Shown: positions 6,967 through 13,848 of the stretch, in pieces
Numbering within the stretch: position 1 is the first letter of the stretch
Layout of the letters: the number at the start of each line of letters is the position of its first letter
From: an uncultured Ruminococcus sp.
GTDB lineage: Bacteria; Bacillota; Clostridia; Oscillospirales; Ruminococcaceae
Length of the DNA stretch: 21,345 nt
Direction: 5' to 3'
Assembly: GCA_937898375.1 (NCBI GenBank)
Contig: CALEJX010000514.1
Coordinates: 1 to 21,345 of the forward strand
Notes under the pieces: model-generated
What the model was told of the DNA's origin: nothing
Databases searched by the model: none
What the model saw: the letters and a program-made list of their open reading frames with translations, nothing else
Program-made: the position numbers and the translations under genes

Positions 6967-7635
6967 TTATTTTTTCAACGTTTCAAGTTCGCTCTGTGCA
7001 AGCTTAACGAGCCTTTCCCCAAGCTCCTTTTTGTCATCGGACTTCATCATTCCGCTGCCTGCGACAAAAATTCTTTTCGCCTGCCTTGCGATATACTCTT
7101 TCCCCTCGCCCTCAGGCTTAACAAAGCCAAACTGCAAATATCTGTCATTGCATTCATAAGACGGCGTTTTGCCTGTATACTCCGCCTGCATGACAGAATA
7201 TGCAAACTGCCCCTCCGTGCAGGCAAGCTCTTTTTTTACCTCAAAGCCGTTGTCATAAAGCCACTTTCTGAGCACGTCCCACTTTGTCATAGGCTGTAAA
7301 ACGAGGTTTACGCCGTTTTTCACCCACGGACATTTTTCAAGCAGTTTTGCAATAAGCTCTCCGCCCATGCCTGCCATAACAACGTCTGTTATGCCCTCAG
7401 GGGGAACATTGTCAAGTCCGTCTGAAAGCACTGTTCCAATGCGGTCTGAAAGCCCCTCACGGCGGATATGCTCCTCAGCCGATTTGAGCGGCATTGGAGC
7501 AACATCACAGGCAAGAGCCTTTTTGCACATATTTTCCTTTATCATAAAGCAGGGCAGATAGCCATGATCTGTCCCCACGTCGCATACAAAATCTCCTGTA
7601 CAAAGCTTTGCACAGGTCACAAGTCTTTTATCCAA
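6967..7635 (-). CDS. trmK: tRNA (adenine22-N1)-methyltransferase TrmK
   Basis: A 222-aa SAM-dependent methyltransferase that makes m1A22 in tRNA. Motif I is DFVCDVGTDHGYLPC near the N-terminus, and the TrmK-type VVMAGMGGELI with the following LQP motif is present. I chose the TTG start at 7635 because GGAGG lies 6 nt upstream (GGAGGACAGCT-TTG) and the protein then begins at the family's usual position (LDKRLVTCAKL). A longer reading upstream would overlap the DUF1858 gene and the terminator at 7651-7685. The length fits the family (about 220-235 aa). Downstream are the membrane protein and nif3, as in Bacillus yqfN-yqfO apart from the insertion. Confidence 0.9.
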   Translation of the reverse strand: MDKRLVTCAKLCTGDFVCDVGTDHGYLPCFMIKENMCKKALACDVAPMPLKSAEEHIRREGLSDRIGTVLSDGLDNVPPEGITDVVMAGMGGELIAKLLEKCPWVKNGVNLVLQPMTKWDVLRKWLYDNGFEVKKELACTEGQFAYSVMQAEYTGKTPSYECNDRYLQFGFVKPEGEGKEYIARQAKRIFVAGSGMMKSDDKKELGERLVKLAQSELETLKK

Positions 7636-7650
7636 AGCTGTCCTCCAAAG

Positions 7651-7694
7651 AAAAAAAATCGCCGCTCGCCCCCTGAAAAGGCGGCTGGGCAGCG
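7651..7694 (-). terminator. Intrinsic terminator after the DUF1858 gene
   Basis: On the minus strand GCCGC (7685-7681) pairs with GCGGC (7665-7661), followed by ATTTTTTTT (7659-7651). A competing stem, CGCTGCCC (7694-7687) with GGGCGAGCG (7671-7663), can also form. It separates the DUF1858 gene from trmK. The trmK ribosome binding site lies immediately after the T-run, so trmK may depend on read-through. Confidence 0.65.
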
Positions 7695-7711
7695 AAAGTA
7701 GTTCCAAACGC

Positions 7712-7915
7712 TTATTCTGCAAAGTGCTTGTTGAGCTTCTCGAGCATTTCCTCAACAGGAACGCCGTGAACAGCACAAGCTTCTTCAAGAGTTTCGCCTC
7801 TTGACGCAGGGCAGAACAGACAGTGCATACCCATTTCCATAAAGTATGGTGCTGTATTTTCATCAGCGTCCATGATATCGCCGATAATAGTATCCTTTGT
7901 AACTGTGAATGCCAT
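7712..7915 (-). CDS. DUF1858 domain protein (small CxxC protein)
   Basis: A 67-aa protein matching the DUF1858 family: TIIGDIMDADENTAPYFMEM, then GMHCLFCPASRGETLEEACA and HGVPVEEMLEKLN. The HCLFC pair of cysteines followed by the GETLEEAC helix is the family signature, shared with the N-terminus of ScdA-like proteins and often linked to disulfide, metal or redox chemistry. The molecular role is not established. The ATG at 7915 has a strong AGGAGG site. It is transcribed from its own promoter at 7974-8002 and followed by a terminator, so it is effectively a single-gene unit. Confidence 0.85.
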   Translation of the reverse strand: MAFTVTKDTIIGDIMDADENTAPYFMEMGMHCLFCPASRGETLEEACAVHGVPVEEMLEKLNKHFAE

Positions 7916-7973
7916 TTTATATTCCTCCTATCATGATAGACCACGCACTGCAAACGCTTTGCGTTATACCTAT

Positions 7974-8002
7974 ATTATAACCAATCCTGCGAAAAAAAGC
8001 AA
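7974..8002 (-). promoter_or_regulatory. Promoter of the DUF1858 gene, with downstream palindrome
   Basis: TTGCTT (8002-7997), 17-nt spacer, TATAAT (7979-7974). The perfect 12-bp palindrome CTATCATGATAG (7928-7939) lies in the leader next to the AGGAGG site. Confidence 0.7.
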
Positions 8003-8012
8003 GCCCTTTTTA

Positions 8013-9182
8013 TTATAATGTATTGCCCTTATCAACATTTATAACGGCGTTGTATCTTCCGTCAAATTCTGTGAGCCTTTTGGATATTTTGTCTTTTACC
8101 TCGCTGTCTGACAATTTGAAGCCGAAAGGCACTACCACGTCAAAGATAAGGTTTTCACGGTTTTCGCCCTTTGTCATTCTGAAATCATGTATAGACAAGC
8201 ATTGGTCGATAGACTTCACGACGTCTGTGACTATCTTTTTAGTTTCGATAGTTTCCTCGTCATGGTCTGCCACAGGGTCCATATGTATAGACACTGCGCA
8301 GTGATATTTTTCTTTCATATGATCCTCTAGGTTATCGATAAGCTCATGAGCCGCCATAAAATCCATTTCGCATGGTACTTCCGCATGGAAAGATATGACC
8401 GTGCTGCCAACGCCGTAATCGTGAACAAGCAGGTCATGAACGCCTATTATCTCAGGAAAGCTCATTGCGGTATCCACGATATCCTGAACGAACTCTTTAT
8501 CGGGCTTTGAACCCAAAAGCGGTGAAACGCTGTCTTTGCAGGTCATAAAGCCTGAGCGGAAGATAAAGAGAGCCACAAGAACGCCCATATAGCCGTCTAT
8601 GTTTATGCCTGTGAGTGCAGAAAAGACCATTGCAAGCATAACAGCTCCTGTTGCGGCGCAATCTGAAAGGCTGTCGGCGGCAGAAGCGAAAAGCGAAGTG
8701 GAGTTTATCTTTTTACCGAGCTTTCTATAGAAATACCACATCCAAAGCTTGACAGCCACGGAGCAGGCTAAGATGACGAAAGTCATTGTAGAGAAGCTAA
8801 GCTTATCGTGGGCAAATATCTTCGTAAACGAGGACTTACCAAGCTCAATGCTCATCATCATTATAATAAAGGAAATGACAAGCCCTGAGATATACTCCAT
8901 TCTGCCATGACCGAATGGGTGATCTTCATCTGCGGCTTTGGCAGCCATTTTAAATCCCACCAGCGACATTATAGACGAGCCAGCGTCGGACAAGTTATTG
9001 AAAGCGTCCGCCATAACAGACACAGCCCCTGACACAAGTCCTGCGATAAGTTTGCCGAGAAACAGCATGATATTAAGTATTATACCTGTACAAGAGCCAA
9101 GGTAGCCATATTTTTTACGGACGTTTTTATCTTTGACGTTATCTCTATCTTTTATGAATAATCTTACAAGAAGTGCTGACAC
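8013..9182 (-). CDS. Cation diffusion facilitator transporter, MntE-like (probable Mn2+ efflux)
   Basis: A 389-aa CDF-family metal/proton antiporter with six membrane helices and a C-terminal cytoplasmic dimer domain. The family motif HPFGHGR is at 88-94. In helix 2 the metal-site pattern is Asn62-x3-Asp66 (NNLSD), and in helix 5 Asp170-x3-Asp174 (DSLSD). That N-D/D-D set is the one reported for manganese exporters such as pneumococcal MntE, whereas zinc exporters have His in these positions. I therefore infer Mn2+ export. The start is GTG at 9182, with AGGAG about 9 nt upstream. The leader contains two palindromes (9199-9225) that could serve a metal-dependent regulator. Divergent from the GH5 gene. 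Confidence 0.88.
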   Translation of the reverse strand: MSALLVRLFIKDRDNVKDKNVRKKYGYLGSCTGIILNIMLFLGKLIAGLVSGAVSVMADAFNNLSDAGSSIMSLVGFKMAAKAADEDHPFGHGRMEYISGLVISFIIMMMSIELGKSSFTKIFAHDKLSFSTMTFVILACSVAVKLWMWYFYRKLGKKINSTSLFASAADSLSDCAATGAVMLAMVFSALTGINIDGYMGVLVALFIFRSGFMTCKDSVSPLLGSKPDKEFVQDIVDTAMSFPEIIGVHDLLVHDYGVGSTVISFHAEVPCEMDFMAAHELIDNLEDHMKEKYHCAVSIHMDPVADHDEETIETKKIVTDVVKSIDQCLSIHDFRMTKGENRENLIFDVVVPFGFKLSDSEVKDKISKRLTEFDGRYNAVINVDKGNTL

Positions 9183-9198
9183 TGATATCCTCTCCTTT

Positions 9199-9225
9199 GT
9201 TTACTTTGGTAAACTTATAAAGTTT
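9199..9225. promoter_or_regulatory. Two overlapping palindromes in the CDF transporter leader
   Basis: GTTTAC-TTTG-GTAAAC (9199-9214) and AAACTT-ATA-AAGTTT (9211-9225) are both perfect inverted repeats. They lie between the predicted transcription start and the ribosome binding site of the transporter gene, a position suited to a repressor roadblock. Confidence 0.5.
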
Positions 9226-9232
9226 ATCTCTT

Positions 9233-9241
9233 ATTATAGCA
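9233..9241 (-). promoter_or_regulatory. Extended -10 promoter of the CDF transporter gene
   Basis: On the minus strand TGCTATAAT (9241-9233) is an extended -10 element. No good -35 box is seen 17 bp upstream, which is normal for extended -10 promoters. Confidence 0.55.
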
Positions 9242-9387
9242 CATATTACTGCAAAATTAAGGGTATTGGCATTTTTATTTTCTAATGTTCTGCTGCCGCA
9301 AAATCGCTTTGCTCTTTGCGGCTATGCCATTCCTCACTCCTCACTTGATTCCCCCTCCTCTCTTATCAAAAAATAGCCCCCTCCCTA
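9242..9387. other. Intergenic stretch between divergent promoters, one stable hairpin
   Basis: The only structure I see is GCCGCAAA (9295-9302) pairing perfectly with TTTGCGGC (9315-9322) over a 12-nt loop. No T-run follows on either strand, so it is not a standard terminator. No coding potential is visible. Confidence 0.4.
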
Positions 9388-9416
9388 TTGAAAAATTTTA
9401 TGCAATGTGCTATAAT
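9388..9416 (+). promoter_or_regulatory. Promoter of the GH5 cellulase gene
   Basis: TTGAAA (9388-9393), 17-nt spacer, TATAAT (9411-9416), preceded by TGC as an extended -10. The leader of about 75 nt contains GAGTGC (9430-9435) and GCACTC (9469-9474), which could pair at long range. Confidence 0.75.
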
Positions 9417-9497
9417 GATTATCACATGAGAGTGCTTAATTTTTATCGTTAATCGTTTACATCATTTGGCACTCACGGGAAAGAGGTTATACATAAA

Positions 9498-10775
9498 ATG
9501 AAAAAGTTTTTATCAAGGGCTGCTGCACTCCTCCTCGCAGGCGTTATGGCGGCGGCTACTGCAAGCTGCGGCAAAAACACCGACAGCGACAGCAAGGACA
9601 CTGCAAAGAAATGGACAGAGCTTGACCAGACCCAGATAACAGAAGCCATGGGTCTTGGCTGGAACTTAGGCAATCAGCTGGAAGCTTCCAGCGGTGGAAT
9701 ACCTAACGAGACCTGTTGGGGCAACCCTGAGATAACCAAAGAGCTTATCGACACTGTAAAGGCGCAGGGCTTCAAGACTGTAAGAATACCGGTTTCTTAT
9801 CTTGACATGATAGGCGACGGTCCTGACTACAAGATAGACACTGATTGGCTTGACAGGGTGCAGGAAGTTGTTGACTATGTTGTTGACAATGATATGTTCG
9901 CTATAGTTAATATGCATGGTGACGGTTATTACACTGTTGACCACAGCTGGCTGCTTTGCGCTGAGGACGATGACAAGCAGACCGAGATAAAAGACAAATA
10001 CGGCAAGGTTTGGACGCAGATAGCAGACCGCTTCAAGGACTATGACCAGCACCTTATTTTCGAGTCCATGAACGAAGAGTTCAACAACGATTACGGCAAG
10101 CCTGACGAAAAAGCATACGAGAACATCAACGCATACAATCAGATATTTGTTGACTCAGTAAGAGCCACAGGTTCAAACAACGAAAAACGTTGGCTGCTTC
10201 TCCCAGGTTGGAACACCAATATCGATTACACAGCAGGTGATGATTACAACTTTAAGATACCGACCGACAATGGCTGTAAGGCAGACGGCAATCGTATCAT
10301 GATATCAGTTCACTATTATGACCCATTCAACTTCACCATTGACGAGAACAAGACCGCAAGAACTCAGTGGGGCAAATATGCGGTAAAGAATTATGACAAC
10401 TGGGGTCAGGAAGATTATGTTGACAGCCAAATGGCGCTTCTTAACGAGAAGTTCGTAAGTCAGGGTTATCCTGTTGTTATCGGCGAGTTCGGCGCACAGG
10501 ACAAGACAGAAAAGTTTGCAGACTACAACGAGTTCAGACGTTATTGGGCTGAATATCTTATCAAGGCAGCAAAGAAAAACGGCGTTGTCTGCGTATATTG
10601 GGATAACGGCTACAACGGCAACAAGGGCTTCGGCATAATCGACAGAAACTCTCTTGAGATAACACAGCCTGACCTTATCGCAGGCATGATGAGAGCCATA
10701 AATTCCACAGACGATTACGAGATACTGTCACCAGCTGGCTACACAGAGGTAAGAAAGAGCGCAAAGGCTTCATAA
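9498..10775 (+). CDS. Secreted GH5 endoglucanase, probable lipoprotein
   Basis: A 425-aa glycoside hydrolase family 5 enzyme that cleaves beta-1,4-glucans. Residues 1-24 are a signal peptide ending in a lipobox-like TASC with Cys24, so it is probably lipid-anchored after export. The catalytic domain starts GLGWNLGNQLEA (52-63). GFKTVRIPVS (91-100), VNMHGDG, ESMNEE with acid/base Glu193, VHYYDP (271-276) and VVIGEFG with nucleophile Glu330 follow in the order expected for GH5. The GWNLGN and WGNP features suggest subfamily GH5_4 (endoglucanase, licheninase or xyloglucanase). There is no dockerin or carbohydrate-binding module, so it is not a cellulosome subunit. It is monocistronic, with its own promoter and a terminator at 10866-10895. 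The start is supported by AGAGG 11 nt upstream. Confidence 0.93.
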   Translation: MKKFLSRAAALLLAGVMAAATASCGKNTDSDSKDTAKKWTELDQTQITEAMGLGWNLGNQLEASSGGIPNETCWGNPEITKELIDTVKAQGFKTVRIPVSYLDMIGDGPDYKIDTDWLDRVQEVVDYVVDNDMFAIVNMHGDGYYTVDHSWLLCAEDDDKQTEIKDKYGKVWTQIADRFKDYDQHLIFESMNEEFNNDYGKPDEKAYENINAYNQIFVDSVRATGSNNEKRWLLLPGWNTNIDYTAGDDYNFKIPTDNGCKADGNRIMISVHYYDPFNFTIDENKTARTQWGKYAVKNYDNWGQEDYVDSQMALLNEKFVSQGYPVVIGEFGAQDKTEKFADYNEFRRYWAEYLIKAAKKNGVVCVYWDNGYNGNKGFGIIDRNSLEITQPDLIAGMMRAINSTDDYEILSPAGYTEVRKSAKAS

Positions 10776-10805
10776 GCTTAGCTCTCACAAGTATTCTGAC
10801 ACATC

Positions 10806-10832
10806 TGTAGGGGCGAACAGCGTTCGCCCACA
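10806..10832. repeat. Dispersed palindromic repeat, copy A
   Basis: TGTA then GGGGCGAACAGCGTTCGCCC, with 8-bp arms GGGCGAAC and GTTCGCCC (10811-10829). It is inverted relative to copy B at 10921 and lies just after the GH5 gene. Confidence 0.75.
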
Positions 10833-10865
10833 ATTCGCCCCTCTCATTTCATAAGCGTTAAACAA

Positions 10866-10895
10866 AAAAGCAGTGCCCAAAAAGGTACTGCTTTT
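10866..10895. terminator. Bidirectional terminator between the GH5 gene and the sulfur operon
   Basis: AAAAGCAGTGCC (10866-10877) pairs with GGTACTGCTTTT (10884-10895): 12 bp with one G-U pair and a 6-nt loop. A T-run borders it on both strands, so it can end both the GH5 transcript and the convergent sulfur operon. It sits between repeat copies A and B. Confidence 0.85.
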
Positions 10896-10920
10896 ATTCA
10901 TGTCTTTGCGCAAATCCAAC

Positions 10921-10944
10921 GGGCGAACACTGTTCGCCCCTACA
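10921..10944. repeat. Dispersed palindromic repeat, copy B
   Basis: GGGCGAAC-ACT-GTTCGCCC (10921-10939) followed by CTACA. On the opposite strand it reads TGTAGGGGCGAACAGTGTTC, nearly identical to copy A. Confidence 0.75.
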
Positions 10945-10979
10945 AATCACTGCATTTAATCAATGCTGTTGATTTGCCC

Positions 10980-11390
10980 TTATTCTATTACAAGCTCCTC
11001 TTTTGTGGAGTCTGTTCCCTCGATATGGAAAGAGTTCAGCACAGGCTCGTCTCTGTTCATAAGTGAGAGTATCATATAGCTTGCTGTCTTGTCATAAGCA
11101 AGGCGCTTGTCCTCGTCTGAGGGACGAGAAGGTGACTCAGGGTGTGAGTGCCAGTTGCCCAGAGGAACAAGACCCTCCGCTCTCATGTCCTTTATAGCCG
11201 CAAGCTGTTCTTTAGGGTCGAGAGAAAAATGCTCGTTTGAATGGTCTATGTTCGTGAGAAGATAGACCTTTTTTATTATCTTGTCACTGCCCTCTTTAAC
11301 TCCGCCGATAAGACCGCAAGCTTCGTTTGGAAGCTCGCTTTCGGCGTGGCGCAGTATCTTTTCATAATCGCTTTTGCTGAGTTTTATCAT
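10980..11390 (-). CDS. hcyD: JAMM/MPN metallopeptidase, HcyD-like (sulfur-carrier processing)
   Basis: A 136-aa Mov34/MPN/PAD-1-family zinc peptidase. The JAMM residues are all present: Glu23 in NEACGLIGG, His81-x-His83 in NWHSHPESPS, then Ser91 and Asp94. Bacterial members of this size remove residues after the Gly-Gly of sulfur-carrier proteins or release products attached to them (QbsD, Mec+, HcyD). The ATG overlaps the stop of the E1-like gene (ATGA), so the two are translationally coupled, and it is the last gene of the operon. The carrier three genes' width upstream ends Gly-Gly-Gly-Gln, so a processing step is needed. In the Wolinella pathway HcyD both trims the carrier and later frees homocysteine from it. 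I infer the same here. Confidence 0.85.
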   Translation of the reverse strand: MIKLSKSDYEKILRHAESELPNEACGLIGGVKEGSDKIIKKVYLLTNIDHSNEHFSLDPKEQLAAIKDMRAEGLVPLGNWHSHPESPSRPSDEDKRLAYDKTASYMILSLMNRDEPVLNSFHIEGTDSTKEELVIE

Positions 11391-12199
11391 AAATGTACAC
11401 CGTCACATTCTGCCTGTTCATAGTCGATAAGCTCTGTGATAGTAGGATGCTCGCCGCAAACTGCACAGCCCTTTGTATCCTGTGGGAGCTTTACCTTTCT
11501 GAACTCCATTTTAAGTGCGTCATAAGTAAGCAGATAGCCTGTGAGAAGCTCGCCAACGCCAAGGATATACTTGATAGCTTCCATTGCCTGCAAGCTTCCT
11601 ATAACGCCGCCCATTGCGCCGATAACGCCTGCCTGCTTGCAAGTAGGAACAGCGTCCTTCGGAGGTGGGTTCTTGAACACACATCTGTAGCATGGTCCCT
11701 GACCAGGAACATAGGTCATGAGCTGACCTTTAAATCTGATGATACCGGCGTGTGAAAATGGCTTTTTAGCCATTACGCAGGCATCGTTGATAAGGAACTT
11801 TGCTGGGAAATTATCAGTGCCGTCGATAACGAAATCATAGTCCTTGATGATATCCATGATGTTCTCGCTGTCGATAAAGGTGCGGTATGTATTCACCTTA
11901 ACGTCAGGGTTGATAGCTTCCATTGTTTCCTTTGCGGAAAGAACTTTTGCCTTGCCAACGTCCTGAGTTGTGTGGATTATCTGTCTTTGCAGATTTGAGA
12001 GGTCTACCTCGTCTGCGTCTGCAATACCGATAGTGCCAACGCCTGCTGCGGCAAGATACATAGCGGCTGGTGCGCCAAGTCCGCCTGCGCCTATGATAAG
12101 TACCTTTGCGTTAAGGAGCTTTTTCTGTCCCTTTGCGCCGACTTCTTTAAGAATGATGTGGCGTGAGTAACGCTCAAGCTGTTCGTCTGTAAATGCCAT
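11387..12199 (-). CDS. hcyF: E1-like adenylyltransferase (MoeB/ThiF/HcyF family)
   Basis: A 270-aa ThiF-fold enzyme that adenylates the C-terminal glycine of a ubiquitin-like sulfur carrier so sulfide can form a thiocarboxylate. Visible features are Arg14 in ERYSRH, the nucleotide-binding IIGAGGLGAP (37-42 core), DNLQ-type binding segment DLSNLQRQ, DGTDN (126-130), a Zn site of Cys170, Cys173, Cys245 and Cys248, and the conserved Cys187 in PTCKQAG. There is no C-terminal rhodanese domain. It starts with a TAATG overlap on the carrier stop and ends with an ATGA overlap on the JAMM gene, which ties the three together. Taken alone the sequence could be called MoeB or ThiF, but the neighbours favour HcyF-like sulfur-carrier activation for homocysteine synthesis. 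Confidence 0.9.
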   Translation of the reverse strand: MAFTDEQLERYSRHIILKEVGAKGQKKLLNAKVLIIGAGGLGAPAAMYLAAAGVGTIGIADADEVDLSNLQRQIIHTTQDVGKAKVLSAKETMEAINPDVKVNTYRTFIDSENIMDIIKDYDFVIDGTDNFPAKFLINDACVMAKKPFSHAGIIRFKGQLMTYVPGQGPCYRCVFKNPPPKDAVPTCKQAGVIGAMGGVIGSLQAMEAIKYILGVGELLTGYLLTYDALKMEFRKVKLPQDTKGCAVCGEHPTITELIDYEQAECDGVHL

Positions 12200-12411
12200 T
12201 ACTGTCCGCCTCCCATGAAGTAAAGAAATTCTACAACGTCGCCGTCTTTAAGAACTGTGCTTTCAAAAGCGCCGCTCTCTACAAACTCGTCATTAATAGT
12301 TACTGTAACGTACTGTGGTGTTTCAACGTTCTCGTCGATAACGAGCTGTGCCACTGTAAGTCCCTCTGCAACTTCCTTTTTATTGCCTGCTACTGTGATA
12401 GTCATATCCAT
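12199..12411 (-). CDS. hcyS: ThiS/MoaD-like sulfur carrier with Gly-Gly-Gly-Gln tail (HcyS-like)
   Basis: A 70-aa beta-grasp sulfur carrier. The fold pattern is ThiS-like (MTITVAGNKKEVAEGLTVAQ, VTVTINDEFV, LKDGDVVEFLYFMGGGQ). ThiS and MoaD normally end exactly at Gly-Gly, the acceptor of AMP and then sulfide. Here one residue, Gln70, follows the glycines, so the protein should be inactive until trimmed. The codons GGA GGC GGA CAG TAA confirm the tail. HcyS of Wolinella likewise carries one extra C-terminal residue, removed by HcyD. It starts 6 bp after the thioredoxin stop and ends in a TAATG overlap with its E1-like partner. A thiamin role is less likely because no thiamin genes are nearby. 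Confidence 0.88.
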   Translation of the reverse strand: MDMTITVAGNKKEVAEGLTVAQLVIDENVETPQYVTVTINDEFVESGAFESTVLKDGDVVEFLYFMGGGQ

Positions 12412-12417
12412 TTCTCC

Positions 12418-12735
12418 TTAATCTATTGAATTTATTGTTTCGGCGAGCTGTGCTTTCTTTACAGCTCCCGTAAGTCTTGCTTTTTCTGCTCCGTCCTTGA
12501 AGAACACAAGTGTCGGAACGCTTGTGACATTATACTTCTGAGCGGTCTCGCCGTCAAAGTTGATGTTGAGCTTGACAAGCTTTATACCCTCAGGGTTCTC
12601 CTCCTCAGTTTCCGCAAGGAGCGGTGACATTCGCTTGCACGGAACGCAGGAATCCGAATAGAAATCTGCTATAACAAGCTTTCCTGCTTCGTTTATCTCG
12701 CTCTCGAAAGTATCCTTATTTGCTCTTACTGACAT
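12418..12735 (-). CDS. trxA: Thioredoxin-like protein with CVPC active site
   Basis: A 105-aa protein of standard thioredoxin size and fold. The active site is Cys30-Val-Pro-Cys33 in DFYSDSCVPCKRMSP, in place of the classical WCGPC, and the Trp before the first Cys is replaced by Ser. The cis-proline Pro74 is in TSVPTLVFF. These changes usually alter redox potential and partner choice. It starts with a TAATG overlap on the TusA-like gene and lies 6 bp before the sulfur-carrier gene, so it is embedded in the sulfur operon. It may reduce the TusA persulfide, the carrier-bound sulfur or the reductase. The thioredoxin reductase gene at 15996-16895 is a plausible electron source. Confidence 0.9.
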   Translation of the reverse strand: MSVRANKDTFESEINEAGKLVIADFYSDSCVPCKRMSPLLAETEEENPEGIKLVKLNINFDGETAQKYNVTSVPTLVFFKDGAEKARLTGAVKKAQLAETINSID

Positions 12736-12980
12736 TAATCTCCCACCTTTTGTACGATAAGGTCATAAGTGCCGTCCTCATTATCGATAAGCTTCAATAT
12801 CTTGTGACCCTCTTCTTTAATGCTTCTTGGAACGTTCTGAACAGGCTCGCCGTCATTCATTCTAATGGAAAGTATCTGTCCGTCGTCAAGCTCTTCAAGA
12901 GCTACCTTTGCCTTAACGAATGTTGTGGGGCAAACCACTGTGGTGATATCCACTGTATCGTCTATCTTAAAATCAGCCAT
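12735..12980 (-). CDS. TusA-family sulfur-transfer protein
   Basis: An 81-aa TusA/SirA-like protein. TusA proteins carry sulfur as a persulfide on the Cys of an N-terminal CPxP motif. Here the motif is VVCPTTFVKAKVALEEL (Cys about 17), keeping Cys-Pro but with Thr-Thr replacing the x-Pro, a form often seen beside sulfite reductases in anaerobes. The end NEDGTYDLIVQKVGD matches the family's last strand. I chose the start at 12980 because GGAGG lies 9 nt upstream and the family begins there. It overlaps the reductase gene by 8 bp and the thioredoxin gene by 1 bp (TAATG). Role in the operon is inferred: passing sulfur from the reductase towards the carrier. Confidence 0.85.
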   Translation of the reverse strand: MADFKIDDTVDITTVVCPTTFVKAKVALEELDDGQILSIRMNDGEPVQNVPRSIKEEGHKILKLIDNEDGTYDLIVQKVGD

Positions 12981-13836
12981 TGTTATAAACCTCCAGTATA
13001 GTATTTGTAAATTTCTCTCTGCCCACTCTGTCGATAGTAAACTTAAATCTCTCGCCAGGGTTTGCGTTATCGTCAAAGAACTGTATAGCTGCGTCACATA
13101 TCTTCATAAGAGTTTCCTTATCCTCGATAAATGGGATAACAGTTTCGCCCTTGTTGATATGGTTGCCGAAAAGTCCGCCGAATGAAACTATATAGCCGTG
13201 GATAGTATCCCATGCTTCTGTAGGACAAGCCTTGACGCAGCGTCCGCAGAAATTGCACTTTTCTTTGTCAAGAACTATCTTTCCGTCCTCCATTGTAAGC
13301 GCACCCTGACGGCAAGCCTTTACACACACGCCGCAGCCGATACAATCAGCTTCACGCCACTCTACCTTTATTCCGCCCTTGATACCGACGTCATTTTCTT
13401 CCGCTTTAAGGCAGTTGTTCTGACAGCCTGTTATACCAAACTTGAACTTGTGAGGAAGCTCTCTTGCGAAATATCTTTCGTCAAGCTCCTTTGCAAGAGC
13501 GTATGTATCTATACAGCCGCTTGGACAGACCGCAGCGCCCTGACAGGCTGTGATAGTTCTGACTCTCGGTCCGCACACGCCCGGCTCTGTGTCGCCCTTT
13601 GCAAGAGCCGCCTTTACCTCATCGATATCGTCAAGCTTTATAAAAGGTATCTCAACGCTCTGACGTGAAGTAAGGTGAACATAGCCCTCGCCGTATTTAT
13701 CAGACACCTCTGCGATAGTTGCAAGCTGTTTTGCCGTAAGGTTTCCGCCCACAACTCTAAGTCTAAGTGAAAAATTATTCTTCTGCTTCTGGCGCATAAA
13801 GCCGCCCTTTTTAAGTGTTGCGTAATCAACTGCCAT
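12973..13836 (-). CDS. Siroheme [4Fe-4S] sulfite reductase-like protein with two ferredoxin clusters
   Basis: A 287-aa compact protein of the nitrite/sulfite reductase family, comparable to AsrC-type or small Fsr-like enzymes. The siroheme-cluster ligands are Cys98-x5-Cys104 and Cys138-x3-Cys142, and HLTSRQSVEI is the usual substrate-side motif. A ferredoxin domain is inserted with two [4Fe-4S] motifs: Cys165, 168, 171, 175 and Cys194, 197, 200, 204. No AsrA/AsrB or flavoprotein partner is encoded nearby, so electrons probably come from ferredoxin. It should reduce sulfite to sulfide for the sulfur carrier. The start at 13836 has AGGAGG, 12 bp after metY. Its 3' end overlaps the TusA gene by 8 bp. 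Nitrite as substrate cannot be excluded. Confidence 0.87.
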   Translation of the reverse strand: MAVDYATLKKGGFMRQKQKNNFSLRLRVVGGNLTAKQLATIAEVSDKYGEGYVHLTSRQSVEIPFIKLDDIDEVKAALAKGDTEPGVCGPRVRTITACQGAAVCPSGCIDTYALAKELDERYFARELPHKFKFGITGCQNNCLKAEENDVGIKGGIKVEWREADCIGCGVCVKACRQGALTMEDGKIVLDKEKCNFCGRCVKACPTEAWDTIHGYIVSFGGLFGNHINKGETVIPFIEDKETLMKICDAAIQFFDDNANPGERFKFTIDRVGREKFTNTILEVYNNG

Positions 13837-13848
13837 AGTAAATTCCTC

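Noticed and set aside
7636..7953. An N-terminal extension of trmK upstream of 7635.
   Set aside because: It would overlap the DUF1858 gene and a terminator, has no family similarity, and the TTG at 7635 has a correctly spaced GGAGG.
9666..10052. A 128-codon minus-strand frame inside the GH5 gene.
   Set aside because: It is antisense to an intact, motif-complete cellulase domain and lacks a ribosome site or any recognisable domain.
12199..12411. Assignment of the sulfur carrier to thiamin or molybdopterin synthesis.
   Set aside because: No thi or moa genes are nearby, the tail is not a free Gly-Gly, and MetY, the sulfite reductase and the JAMM peptidase are co-transcribed, which points to homocysteine synthesis.
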